Made by a program: the position numbers and the translations under genes
NCBI RefSeq assembly: GCF_964355755.1
Contig: NC_092676.1
Span: 13,808,288-13,872,287, forward strand
DNA: 64,000 nt
Direction of reading: 5' to 3'
Source: Antedon mediterranea
Lineage: Eukaryota; Echinodermata; Crinoidea; Comatulida; Antedonidae
Notes under the pieces: model-generated
What the model saw: only the letters and a program-made list of their open reading frames with translations
Told to the model about the DNA's origin: nothing
The model's database searches: none
Shown here: positions 9,641-20,136 of the stretch, piece by piece
Position numbering within the stretch: position 1 is the stretch's first letter
How the letters are laid out: the number at the start of each line of letters is the position of its first letter

Positions 9641-11344
9641 ATGCATCTGAAGGACTCAAATATTGAGGCAGTTTTTGCCCCTACTGGATTTAATCCTAGT
9701 AATTTTCTGAAAAGAATTGATGATGATGCTCAAGTTGATGGTAAAAATCTCATTGAAGTAGAAGGTCGTGAAGGAAAATATCAAGAAAAGGCTTCAATGT
9801 ATGAAAAGTATCTAAGAAGAGATTGTAATTTGCAACCTGAGATTAAAGACCTATGCTATGCTCAATTTGTTAAGCGATACAAGTCCTTCAACTACAAGCA
9901 ATTGGAGTCCTCAAAGATGTATGACATAAATGAAAATTTAATCATAAACAACATCATCGTCACTGAAAGAATAGAAGAGAATGAGAAAGTCAATAATCTT
10001 CCTATATACATCAGGATCAAAAACACTCAACATGATGAGCCATCTTTTGTCAAGTTAAGAAGAGAGCTTGTCCTTCGTTGTCACAAATTCAAGAAAAGCA
10101 AAAACCTCCATGAACATCTTGTCTCTGAACTTCAGTTATTCCATCCACATACAAACAATCCCATGGATGGTCCAAGCTACACTCTTGAACAAGAAAAAGA
10201 AGACCTAAATGCCTGTCAAAAAACATTTAGTCAATCAGAATTTTACAAGGTGAAAAAAATGTTAATGCCGTACTTAGAAAATGTTGAAAAGGGTATGGAA
10301 TCAGCGCAAGAAATGAGGAAGGACATTGGGGATGTCCTTGATCCCCAAAATGAGCAAGATAAAGCTGAATGTGAGGAAATTGGACTTGAAGATAATCCTG
10401 AGTATGCAGCAAAGGATTTTGAAGGCCTTTTTGAAACTGAGGACCCCACTCCATCAACTGGATTATTCAAGAGAGTTACACCAAGCTCAGATAACACTCT
10501 CTTTCCACTCATTCGACAAATGGATGATGCACAAAGACTAGTGGTTAATAAAGTAATGCAATACATCAAAGAAACAATTATCTCCAGAAAAGAACCAGCA
10601 ACAATCTCTGTTCCAAGGTTTATAATCCAAGGTGGAGCTGGTGCTGGAAAAAGCTCCGTCATTCATGTGGTAGTGCAGTTAATGGAGAAACTCTTAAGAC
10701 AATCTGGAGATAATACTGACAATCCTTATGTTCTTCCACTCTCATTTACTGGAACAGCGGCAGCAAACATTGATGGAATGACACTGTATAGTGCCTTCAA
10801 TTTCCCATTCAACAATCAGTTTTTATCTTTACCAGACAAATTACGAGACAAAAAGAGAGATAAGCTGAAACTTCTGAAAATGATCAACATTGATGAATTC
10901 AGTATGTTGAAGGCCGACATGCTCTACCAAATTGACCTTCGTCTACGCGAATTGATGGAAGCTTCAAAAGAGGCTTTTGGAGGTTGTGCAGTCCTATTGT
11001 TTGGTGATATTCTGCAGTTGAAGCCTGTAATGGGAAAATATGTGTTTGATTTGCCTATATCATCAGACTACCACGCCTCTTTCTACATAGAATCACTATG
11101 GAATACCTTCAGAGTCATTCATCTGTTAACTAATCACAGGCAAGGTGAAGATCATGTCTATGCTGATCTGTTAAACAGAGTAAGGACTGGAAGTCAGAAT
11201 GAAAATGATATCACCGTACTGCAAGAAAGGGTAAGACCTTTAAACCACCCTGACATTCCAAAAGATGCCCTTTTTGTAACATGTACAAACAAAGATGTAA
11301 ATATTATAAACAACACCAAATTGGAAGAAGTGCAAGAGCAGTAA
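9641..11344 (+). pseudogene. PIF1-like helicase, N-terminal and core motifs
   Basis: A 567-codon frame in register with the Rep tyrosine motif. After a linker comes the helicase: Walker A GGAGAGKSS (about residues 330-338), a GTAAANI motif, Walker B INIDEFSML, the GDILQLKPV motif III and a NHRQ motif IV. These are the SF1B PIF1 landmarks, which in Helitrons unwind the displaced strand during transposition. The frame ends at TAA 11342-11344, but the same frame continues immediately into the remaining motifs, so this is an in-frame nonsense change rather than a natural end. Confidence 0.92.
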
Positions 11345-11955
11345 ATAGATATTCCTGCACAAATCTGCAGTACGGCTCAAAAAGAACCAAAATTCAAAAC
11401 ATCCAATGATGGTTCTATTTTCAACACTCCCCTTCAAAGGCATCTACAACTCAAAAAAGGGGCAAAGGTTATGTTGACATACAATGTCGATGTAATTGAT
11501 TGTTTAACAAATGGAGCAATGGGGGAAGTTGTTAGTTTTATTTTTGACCAGAAAGGCAGAGTCAAAACAATTCTAGTTCATTTCAACGATGAAAAAGTTG
11601 GAAAAGAAAGACGCCTCAAATATGGTAGTTTGCAACAACAGTATCCTGGTATTCATGTTACCCCTATTGAGAAAATCGAGTTTAAATTTTGTTTATCAAA
11701 AAAACAAAGTGGTAATCAGATGTTAGCTGCTGTACAGTTTCCCCTCAAACTTTCCTTTGCCTGCACTGCTCATAAGATGCAAGGAGCAACCGTGGCCAAG
11801 CCTAACTCTCTTATCCTTGATTTAAGAGGTGTTAGAGAGCCAGCCCAAGCTTATGTCATGCTTAGTCGGGTACAGGCAATTAGTCAACTGTATATAATTG
11901 AAAAAATTCCATCTGATAAACTATATCCATCTAAATTAGCAATGACAGAGCTTAA
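11345..11955 (+). pseudogene. PIF1-like helicase, C-terminal motifs V-VI
   Basis: Same frame as the preceding segment, carrying LKKGAKVMLTYNVD, LTNGAMGEVV, LKLSFACTAHKMQGATV and AYVMLSRVQAISQLYI, the final PIF1 motifs. The apparent stop at 11969-11971 lies inside an inserted element that starts after TTAA at 11952-11955. In the pre-insertion arrangement codons TELK run directly into RLSDIS of the endonuclease at 15851 onward, in frame. Confidence 0.93.
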
Positions 11956-12779
11956 GAGCCATTGTCTGTAAAAATCAAAGATTTGGTGGCAGATGTAAAA
12001 AAATGGATTTCTCTCAAATTTTTACCATGAATAGACATTTCAATAAAAAGCATATCTACAACATTCATTTTAATTTTTAGCCTCCGTTGCCATGACAACG
12101 GTCAATTATCCAAATTTTGATGTTTTTGCCATTTTTCACAGATTTTCTATAGTGAAAAAGTACAAACTTGTATACTTATTTTAACCAAAAATACTTACAT
12201 TATACAGTTTTTGTTTATAGCAGTGTAAACAACATGTATTGAGTTCCATTTAATGTAGAAAAAAAATTAATTACAAAATGGAGTTTGGTTGATACCATTA
12301 TTTTAAAAAGGGGTGTTTTTAAAAAATATTTTTTTTATAAAAGTATACCTCATAAACGTACCTATAACTTCCAAAGTGGTGTTTTTAAATCAATGAGGTT
12401 TTTTAATTTGATAGTCAATAGGTTTTTCAACAATAATCACGAAAAAAACACTGGGGTAAATTTCGTACATAGGTTTTGTGTTGCCAGGAATATACGAAAA
12501 ATGCAAAAAATATAACAAAATATCAACAAACAAAACACATGAAACACAATTTAAATATGGCTAATCCAATAATAAAATGTATATATGGCTTGTCATATTG
12601 CTACTAGAGTCATACAAATAGTTTAGATAAAATAGGAGAATGTGTTGCCAGGTTTATTTCAAATAATTGCCAGAAAAACAGTATTTTGCATTGAAATATT
12701 TAGTTGATGGAAAATAATGTTAAACTTGGAAATAATTGAGTCAATGGTTTTTATAAATTTTTAAATCTATTTTGTGTAA

Positions 12780-14450
12780 AGAGATACAGAAAGACCTCCC
12801 AAAAAATCTGACCTTGTAAATAGGTCATTTGAGGTCAAAAGGGGTCAGATTGCAAAACAGGACAGGTCCCCACTTTACTACAACTATTAATGTTTTATCA
12901 AAATTTACAAGATAGTTCATAACAATTCTCAACAATTTTCATATTTTACCTATAGTGTTACCTTAGCAACCATTTCTATGTGTAACTAAGGAAAGTAATT
13001 TTTAAAAAACGTAAAAAATGGCGTTTTTATAAATACAAAGAATTGATTGCATTTGTACATGTTTCTCAATTTTACTTCTACTGCATTCCATTAATGACAA
13101 ACTTGACCTTGTAAATTCATTCATTTTGAGGTCAACATTTTACCATAGTAACTGTTTCTATGCGAAAATTTAAAAAAAATAAGGGGTTTTTCATAAATAA
13201 AAAACATTTTTTCTACATAGTTTTACATTTCTACTTTTTGCCAAATTTACTGAATCCTAATAATCTCAGAAAGAAAGTCTTGACGAATCTGAATAAAGGT
13301 TAAAAAAAATGACCTTTAGTGTTATCTTAAACCTGTTTACGTAACAAATGATATTTAAAAAAAAAATTAAATATGGAGTTTCATGAAAAAATAAAAATTT
13401 TACATATTGAGGTCAAATGACATCAACATTTTACCTATAGTGTATTGTAGCAACTGTTTCTATACGTAACTAAGTACAATATTTTTAATATGGGGTTTCA
13501 TGACTACAAACAATTGATTACATAGCTTTACTACCTTTTCCCAAATTTACTTATCTACTGAATCCCAGAAAATGTCTGACCTTGTGAAAGGGTCATTTTT
13601 TGGGTCAAGTTATGTCAAAATGAATTATTTATGTTATCTTAGAACCTGTTTCTATGCGTAACTAAGGATAATTGTTTTGTTAAATACAGTTGAACCTCCC
13701 GTAAGTGGCCACCCTCGGGACCTGGAAAAGTGGCCGCTTACGGGTGGTGACCCCTTACGGGAGGTTCTGCCGATAAAAGGCCAAAATCACCTATTATGGC
13801 TATATACGATATTCTTAACGAAACGAGCCTCTCAATTTTCCAGCTAATTGTAGGCATATTATTATTTATAATCATGTGGTTTAGTAATTTTTAGCTTTTT
13901 TAGACAAATTTTAAAAACTTTTATCATATGAAAAATGGTCGGTCAAAATCTGTGTAGTTTTCTCATCTCTTCACAGTAATGTTTTTAAAACCTCTTCAAA
14001 ATAAAGCTAATATATAAAGAAATACAATAAACATGCACCTCTAATTCATAGGTCCATGCAATAAGTATCACATTTTTCGATTGGCCGCTTACAAAAAATC
14101 TCATTTTTAGTATAAAAAGGTGCTCGCAGCTGCTTACGGTAAGCACCAAATGCACTAATTAGATAGGAAGAACAAACAGGCTTTTCAAAGTGCGTCCGTT
14201 AAGGGAGGTGGCCGCTGTAAATCAAATATGGGGTTTTCATGAATAAAAATAATCACAGAAGAAAGTGCTTACGAATATGACCTTGTGAAACGGTAATTTG
14301 AAAAATGCAAATAAGGCATGCCTGCTAATAATCTACAAATTTAAATTTGTATGAGATAAATATGCAAAATCTAAAGAATATCTCATTTTTAGTTACCATA
14401 GTAACTGTTGCTATGCATAACTAAGGGAAATTAAATAATTATCAGATAAT
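12780..14450. repeat. Degenerate internal repeats of the TTAA element
   Basis: Blocks resembling 'accTGTTTCTATGCGTAACTAAGG' (split case for landmarks) recur near 12966, 13148, 13450, 13643 and 14400, and CTGACCTTGTGAAAGGGTCA-type blocks near 12810, 13105, 13580 and 14278. The spacing is irregular (about 180-300 bp, longer across the nested element at 13687-14217). They look like old tandem duplications inside E1. Confidence 0.7.
13687..14217. mobile_element. pogo/Tigger-like short element (TA target)
   Basis: The 531-bp segment starts CAGTTGAACCTCCC and ends GGGAGGTGGCCGCTG, with imperfect inverted ends, and is flanked by TA on both sides. GTAAGTGGCCAC near the left end pairs with GTGGCCGCTTAC about 20 bases further on, a subterminal hairpin. 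CAG...CTG ends with TA targets fit pogo-like Tc1/mariner relatives. No transposase is encoded. Its base composition is clearly richer in G+C than the surrounding E1 sequence. Confidence 0.65.
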
Positions 14451-15850
14451 TATTAATTAATAATTATTACTGAATCCAACCATCACAGTAAATAAAATAT
14501 AGAATTTAAAACCAATATTTAATAATAAAGTGTGATATTTTACATGCTGACCTTCAATGAAATGAAATTTCAAATCAGGGCTTCAATATTTGTTATGTAG
14601 CATTAACATACCTGAGTATATCATTGACTTTTGATTGGTTCTATTTTGGGGAGGGAAAAGTGGTGGATCCAGGACTTTTAAATAGTTAGGTGGTTGAAGG
14701 CGATGGTCTAAAAACTTTACTTTATGTCCTATCTTTTGCATTGCAATTTTTAACTTGGGGTGGGTGGGGGCTTGGAGAAAAGGGGGAGGTGGTTGGATGG
14801 AGGAGTTTGAATCCGTCTATTCATTGGGGCGATAGTAGCGGCAGTGTGGGTGGTGCTTGAATGCATGCATTTGACACTCTATAGTGGATGATCGACCAAA
14901 GTGTTGCAGTTTATCTTGTTGTGGTTATAGTCGGGGTGGGGGTGGGGAGGGGTGGTAGTCAAAAGTGGTGGTGGATGGGCATATGGGATCTGCTTAGGTT
15001 AGCAAATAAAAGAAGTAAACAAATGAAAGAGGAGCTTCAAAATAAGAGAGGAGTAATCTGTTGCAAAGATTAAAATTCACAACGATCTGATAATTTATTC
15101 AAATTTCCAGAGGATATAACCTATAAAATGACATTAAAACTGGGAATTACAGAATCTATAATTAAAAATTAATTTTTTTTCTCACAACACAACTAGAACT
15201 ATATAAAACATTAAGAATTTTTCTGACCAAGTTTCAAATCAAATAATCAAAGAAAATAAAATGTTTTTACTAATATACCATGGTTTTTTTTATATAAAAA
15301 TGCCTATGTTTCTCGCAACACTGCTTGTAGATTTTAAATTTACCCCAGTATTTTATTTTAGAAATCAATTATTAAACATTAGAACTACCTATTTGTAATA
15401 AATCAGCTAAAAAAATACACCACTTTGGGCGTTATGGTGAAGTAAAGTTTAGTTGCATTGAACAATTTAAAAAAAGTGAAAAACACCCCTTTTTAAATAA
15501 ATGGTATCTCCCAAAGTATGAAATAAAAAAAATAAAAAAATTTGAAACAGGTACACAATGCATTGTTATTATGCATACACTAATTATTTTTTATAATTAA
15601 ATGAACAACACAAAAATATCGTTCATCAAAGTAGTGCCAATATCCATTTTAAAAAACCTTAAAAAAGGACAAAATTTGTCAAAAACACAAATTTGGCCGT
15701 TGCCATGGAAATATACGTTTGAAATAAAAAATACTTCATATTTGATTTCTCTCAACACATATATAGCCATGTACAAAATTTGAAAGAAATCCATTTTTAT
15801 GAGTCTGCCACTTTTTTTGATATTTCTTTGATTCTTACAGACAATGGCTC

Positions 15851-16497
15851 TTAAAAGGCTTTCTGATATCTCCATGAACAAAATTGAATCACTTATCAGG
15901 AAGAGTATTGGTATCTCAAGCTTAAGTATTCGGTCTTTACCTGATAAAATCCATGATCTTAAAGTAGACTATACATTGAATCTGTCTATGGTTGTCTGTC
16001 TACAAGAAACATGGTGTGAAGATGACTACTCCAACGACCACTTAAATATTGATGGATATTATCTGCACTTAACCAATCGTGGAAAAGGAAAAGGAATTGC
16101 TACCTATTTCAAAAAAGGTTTTTATCTTTCTGAAGAAGTAAACAAAGAATTATTTCAAATGACCAAATGTTCAAGTAGATATCTGCATGTGATAAACGTG
16201 TACAGGTCTCAAAATGCTTCCTCTGCTGAGTTTTTACAGCATTTAGACTCACTCATTGATGATTGTGAACAGTGTTATATTGTAGGTGATTTCAACATTG
16301 ATATCTTACGTACTGTACACCCCATTGTAACCTGGATTTTCTCAAAAGGTTTCAGTCAGTCTGTGCAATATCCAACCCATGAAAAAGGGGGACTTATTGA
16401 TCATGTTTACATCAGATCAGAGAGAGGTTTTGAACTCTTCACACATTGGCCTTACTACTCTGACCATGCTGCAAACTGTCTTGTTTTGCATGAATAA
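15851..16497 (+). pseudogene. EEP (AP-endonuclease-like) C-terminal domain of the Helentron
   Basis: The frame contains LSIRSLPDKIHDL, LQETWCEDD (metal-binding Glu), GKGIATYF, YIVGDFNID (Asp/Asn), GGLIDHVYI and YYSDHAAN (catalytic His), the ordered motifs of the endonuclease/exonuclease/phosphatase fold. Helentrons carry this domain at the C-terminus after the helicase, which is where it lies once the TTAA element is removed. The ATG at 15844 is contributed by the inserted element's end, so it is not the native start. All catalytic motifs are intact. The natural stop is at 16495-16497. Confidence 0.9.
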
Positions 16498-16672
16498 AAT
16501 GTTATATAATATATAAACTTTGCTCTTGCTGTTTCTTGCTGTTGTTCTTGCTCTTTTAATAAACAAGCATAGTGAACTCTTTTCTCTTAGGAAGCTTAGA
16601 TAGAATATTAAATGACACAACAGCCCGCATATAATAACTTAGAACAACTTAGAAATGTAATGCCTTAGAAAA

Positions 16673-16975
16673 GCGATACATCAAAACAGTTCAAAAAGTA
16701 CAGGAAAGCGATAAAACGCATAGTGATACCGGACCGACAGACAGACAGACCGACCGACAGACAGACCGACCAACCGACCGACATAGTGAACTATAGAGTC
16801 GCTTCCACGCGACAAAGCGATACATCAAAACAGTTCAAAAAGTACAGGAAAGCGATAAAACGCATAGTGATACCGGACCGACAGACAAACAGACCGACAG
16901 ACAGACAGACTGACAGACAGACCGACAGACAGACGGACCGACCGACATAGTGAACTATACTGACCGAAATTACTG
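16673..16975. repeat. Tandem pair of GACA/GACC microsatellite-bearing repeats (copies 2 and 3)
   Basis: Two units about 142 bp apart, each running AAAGCGATACATCAAAACAG, GGAAAGCGATAAAACGCATAG, GTGATACCGG, a GACAGACC microsatellite, then CATAGTGAACTATA. Copy 2 ends with GAGTCGCTTCCACGCGAC, whereas copy 3 is cut short after CTATA. Reading frames here (for example 16723-16950) are microsatellite artefacts. Confidence 0.9.
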
Positions 16976-17511
16976 AACATGTTTAAAAATGTTGAAATGT
17001 TTAAAAACATTTATTTTTTTTTAATTTACACGTGCGTAGCCTGTCACTTTTGACGTGCTCGTATAACGTAATTTCGAGTTGAAAAGTAAGTCAAGAAAAA
17101 AGAGATCAGGCAAAAAGAGTGCGCAATAACATTTAACGCGCAGTGCGCGCGCAAAAATCTGCGTACTCATGGCAATTTTGTAAACGCTTAAAATTGCCTG
17201 AAACGTACTCTTATTTCATCGAAAATAAATTTTGAAAATTTTAAGCGCGCGTGCGCATGCGTTACATGCGCTACGCACGTAATTGTATTACCATATGATG
17301 ATTTATGCCCTGAAATTTATGAGTACCAAATTTTATTTAATTGTGATTCATGGTTGTTAAGATATGATTACAAACGTGATTTCGTTAAATCGTGCGTAGA
17401 CCGCGTAATTTTTTATTGCGCACCGTGAAAACATAACCACATTGATTCCTGGCCATAAGGAATATTCTGTGAAAAATTGACTTAGCTAGATTAAACTGAT
17501 ATCAAGATAAG
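16976..17511. other. Non-coding spacer with CpG-rich, alternating purine-pyrimidine patches
   Basis: No coding signal. GCGCAGTGCGCGCGC (about 17140) and GCGCGCGTGCGCATGCG (about 17247) are alternating purine-pyrimidine stretches of the kind that can adopt Z-DNA. CGTGCGTAG-type words recur, suggesting an old repeat. Confidence 0.5.
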
Positions 17512-17640
17512 GTCAGAAAGCGATAAAACGCATAGTGATACCGGACCGACAGACAGACAGACAGACCGACAGACAGACCGACAGACAGACAGACCGACCG
17601 ACCGACGTAGTGAACTATAGAGTCGCGTCCACGCGACTAA
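17512..17640. repeat. GACA/GACC microsatellite-bearing repeat (copy 4)
   Basis: GAAAGCGATAAAACGCATAG, GTGATACCGG, a GACA/GACC microsatellite, then CGTAGTGAACTATAGAGTCG and CGTCCACGCGACTAAAA. It has the same block order as copies 1-3 and the most complete right end. Confidence 0.9.
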
Positions 17641-17870
17641 AAATGTACATACTGTATTTTTGTGTAATGTAATTTTTTAATTTTGCTGACTTACTCGGAC
17701 TGTGTCATACCTAACAAACACACAAACGTCACACACACCCACACAGTACTAACTAGAAGATATAGACATGGGCTTTAGAGACTAATAATTTGGCCTAATA
17801 GTATTAATAGAAACTATAATTTTAACACGTAATTCTTTAGTAATAAATTCTATTAAACAACACCATAAAC
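17641..17870. repeat. Internal fragment of the 44819-45757 repeat family
   Basis: Matches 19725-19930 almost throughout (shared GAGACTAATAATT, GGCCTAATAGTATTAATAG and TAACACGTAATTCTTTAG blocks) and matches about 45060-45330 in reverse complement. No terminal inverted repeat is present, so it is truncated on both sides. Confidence 0.85.
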
Positions 17871-17884
17871 TAAAAAGGCTGATT

Positions 17885-18065
17885 ATTTGAGCAGGGGTCG
17901 TCAAACACACGGCCAGTCTGTGGTTCTTTTTTGGTCAGCCTGTGGTCCCGAGGGCGCTAGACATTTCGGTCAGCCAGAGCCATATATTGACGCGCGAGCA
18001 GGTACAGTAAATGTTTTTCTCCCAAACTATAGAGGGCGCTACCCAACGTTTATTACCAGAGCCAT
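17885..18065. repeat. Inverted relative of 23560-23725
   Basis: GGCCAGTCTGTGGTTC, then GGTCAGCCTGTGGTCCC and GAGGGCGCTAGACAT, occur in reverse-complement order at 23580-23700. The shared words flank a LINE insertion and other repeats, so the pair may be two ends of one old element or two independent copies. Confidence 0.7.
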
Positions 18066-18489
18066 TTGAATATATTATTATTATTGTTTATTACCACAGT
18101 TTTTCAATCATAATTAATTAATAGGTTTTATAGGTCTATAAGAATGATTTAATGTTCTATTAAAATCGACTCGGTTAAGAACCAGCAATCTAAAATCATG
18201 AATATATCCTCTTAACATTTATTATTTCAGTTTAGTTTCATTGACATTTTGTTTTTTTTGTATATTAATTATCATTAAAAATTCAATATTTGAATCGTCA
18301 TCTTTGGTTATTAGTTTAGAGATTGTAAGCAGCCAGTGTGTAGTTTAACAACACATAAAAACAAAATCAATTATTTTGAATTAAATCTAACATGGTATTA
18401 TAATAGTAAAGCAGCCAAGAACACAAACACAATTTATTAATTCATTTTAAACTTTATTTAACTTTTTTTTGTAGTTTAAGCTCAACATT

Positions 18490-18790
18490 GGTATGGTCAA
18501 TCCATTGTAATAAACGTTGCATTGACATACAATGCTCTACGTAAGCTTTAAGCTTTCACTCTAGAAGAATGAACAATCAAAGGTAAAACAATTATTGAGA
18601 ATATATGCACACCGTTGTAATAAACGTTGAATTGACACACAATGCTCTAAGTAAGCTTTAAGCTTTCATTCTTCAAGAATGAACAATCAAACCATTATTG
18701 AAAATATACTGTATTACAAACCATTAAACAAAACGTTGAATTGACACACATCACGCTTTAGAAGAATGAACAACGAAACTCGATTTGTTT
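18490..18790. repeat. About three tandem copies of a ~109-bp repeat
   Basis: The block TAATAAACGTTGMATTGACA, then CAATGCTCTA, GTAAGCTTTAAGC and AAGAATGAACAATCAA recurs starting near 18508, 18617 and 18727, the last copy partly deleted. No coding content was recognised. The flanking 18066-18489 is AT-rich and featureless. Confidence 0.85.
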
Positions 18791-18803
18791 TTCCTACATG
18801 AGA

Positions 18804-19055
18804 TTACGTGGTTGCAGCTAACATTTTGTCAAGCGTCATATTGCAGAAAACACCTGGTAATTTATGTGCTACTTTATTCAACAGCGTAACGTTTTTTCTA
18901 CCAAATGTTCTGAAAACTGGTCCATGATCTGACGTGTCAGTCAATGATTCGTACTTTACATACGCATGGATCATCTCATGTTTTCTTTCTGTTTTTATAC
19001 TTGTACTATTATTGTTGCTCTTTTGGCGCTCCATAGAAACAAAAACATTGAGCAT
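18804..19055 (-). pseudogene. Fragment with SprT-like zinc-metalloprotease HExxH motif
   Basis: An 83-codon frame containing KHEMIHAYVKYESLTDTSDHGPVF. HEMIHAY is the HExxH zinc site, and DHGPVF resembles the GHGxxF block that follows it in SprT/SPRTN-family proteases, which degrade DNA-protein crosslinks. About 45 aligned residues remain; the upstream helices and the downstream zinc-binding loop are not visible. It may be an exon remnant or captured fragment within the repeats. The assignment rests on this short motif pair only. Confidence 0.45.
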
Positions 19056-19564
19056 GGGGAGCTCGAGGAGTTACATTACAGTATACAAAGAAACGCATCT
19101 GTAAAATCATAAATTTAAAGGATTTATTTATTTGTTATTATGTGTTTCTCCTTCTGAAAGTACTTATAAGTCCTAATTTTAAAGTGTGGTGTTCAGGATA
19201 AAGTTAGCCAACAAATTTGGAGTCAAAATACAAGAAAGGCAGGTGCGTCAGAAAAACATCCTCTGAACCAACACAATGGAGTAAATATATACAAACAAAC
19301 ACCCCGTCAAGTTTGTTTGTTGTAAAGAAAAAATATACATTTACTCAACGGGCGAAAATAATGTGAGTTTATCTATGTTTTGCGGTGGTATTAAATTATA
19401 TTTATGGTAATAAATGAAACCTACTGTGTTTAAAATTATGTATGGATAAACAAGTATTGTTTTTAAGCTGTAGTATATCTTAGAATTTGTAATCTTAGGT
19501 CTTGGGTCTTAGCTTTCGTGATCTTAGGTCTTAGGGGCTCTTAGCTTTCGTGGTCTTAGGTTTC

Positions 19565-20136
19565 GTGACACCCGCTTAGACCCACAAGAATAAAAAATGT
19601 GTATAATTTGTGTACTGTAATTTTTTAATTCTGCTATTTTATTATCAAACAATATGCATGTACTCAAAGGAACTTTAAAAATGCGCGTATATGAACACAT
19701 GAGATGGGAAGATTAGACCCACGAGAATAAAAAATGTATTTTTGTGTAATGTTTATTGTTTAATTTTGGCTGACTTATTACTCGGACTGTCATAACTAAC
19801 ACACACACCTCACACACACCCACACTACTAGAATAGAAATGGGTTTAGAGACTAATAATTAGGCCTAATAGTATTAATAGAAACTATAATTTTAACACGT
19901 AATTCTTTAGTAATAAATTATATTAAAAACTACGCCGCTATTCTTTTATGAAATCCCACGCGGCAACCACAGCGGAGATTAGGCCTAGAATCGTACCGCA
20001 CTTGTGCAATCACTTCTTGTTGCTATACGCTTGGGTGCACACGGAACAAGAAAATTTAACTGATGAATTATTCATGTTTATTTTGTGACGTTTCATGAGG
20101 GGGTCCCCAACTTATGTACGAAAAAAAAAATCGCGT
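19565..20136. mobile_element. Truncated copy of the 44819-45757 MITE-like family
   Basis: Collinear with the reverse complement of 44819-45480. Internal sequence (19565-19930) is followed by the terminal repeat TGTGACGTTTCATGAGG..CCAACTTATGTACG (20083-20125), ending at about 20136 in TCGCGTCCGG. The other end is missing. A LINE begins immediately after the terminal repeat. Confidence 0.8.

Larger units (their letters stand above)
11952..15854. mobile_element. 3.9-kb TTAA-flanked element with long inverted termini (E1)
   Basis: The element proper is 11956-15850, flanked by TTAA on both sides (11952-11955 and 15851-15854). Its ends are inverted repeats beginning GAGCCATTGTCTGTAA, strong over about 60 bp (both arms contain GTGGCAGA and AAAATGGATTTCT) and recognisable to about 200 bp (both contain a GTTGCCATG block). 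Removing it plus one TTAA rejoins helicase and EEP in frame. TTAA duplications are characteristic of piggyBac and Kolobok elements. The termini lack the CCC start common in piggyBac, so the superfamily is left open. No open frame longer than about 76 codons and no transposase motif was seen, so it is non-autonomous. Confidence 0.9.
4144..16497 (+). mobile_element. Helentron/Helitron2-like element with N-terminal USP domain (degraded)
   Basis: All coding parts lie on one strand in the order USP protease, zinc finger, coiled coil, Helitron Cys-rich region, HUH Rep, PIF1 helicase, EEP endonuclease. Rep-helicase fusions define Helitrons, and a C-terminal EEP domain is characteristic of the Helentron/Helitron2 group. 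Those elements often carry an OTU cysteine protease, whereas here the N-terminal protease is USP-like. The coding region is broken by at least three frameshifts (near 7540, 8535 and 9270) and four in-frame stops (9141, 9539, 9623, 11342), and is split by a TTAA element at 11956-15850. The true element ends, which need no target duplication in this group, were not located; the leader extends at least to about 2824. Confidence 0.85.

Noticed and set aside
9539-11344. Programmed readthrough or an alternative code reading TAA
   Set aside because: Frameshifts and a TGA also interrupt the same protein, so ordinary decay explains the stops.
11969-15846. Helicase and EEP as two separate genes with a long intergenic spacer or intron
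   Set aside because: The spacer has matching inverted ends and TTAA duplications, and its removal restores frame; it is an insertion.
16723-16950. Frame encoding DRQTDRPTD repeats
   Set aside because: Translation of a GACA/GACC microsatellite.
17140-17270. GC-rich patch as a CpG-island promoter
   Set aside because: Too short, no adjacent gene, and better explained as an old repeat with alternating purine-pyrimidine words.
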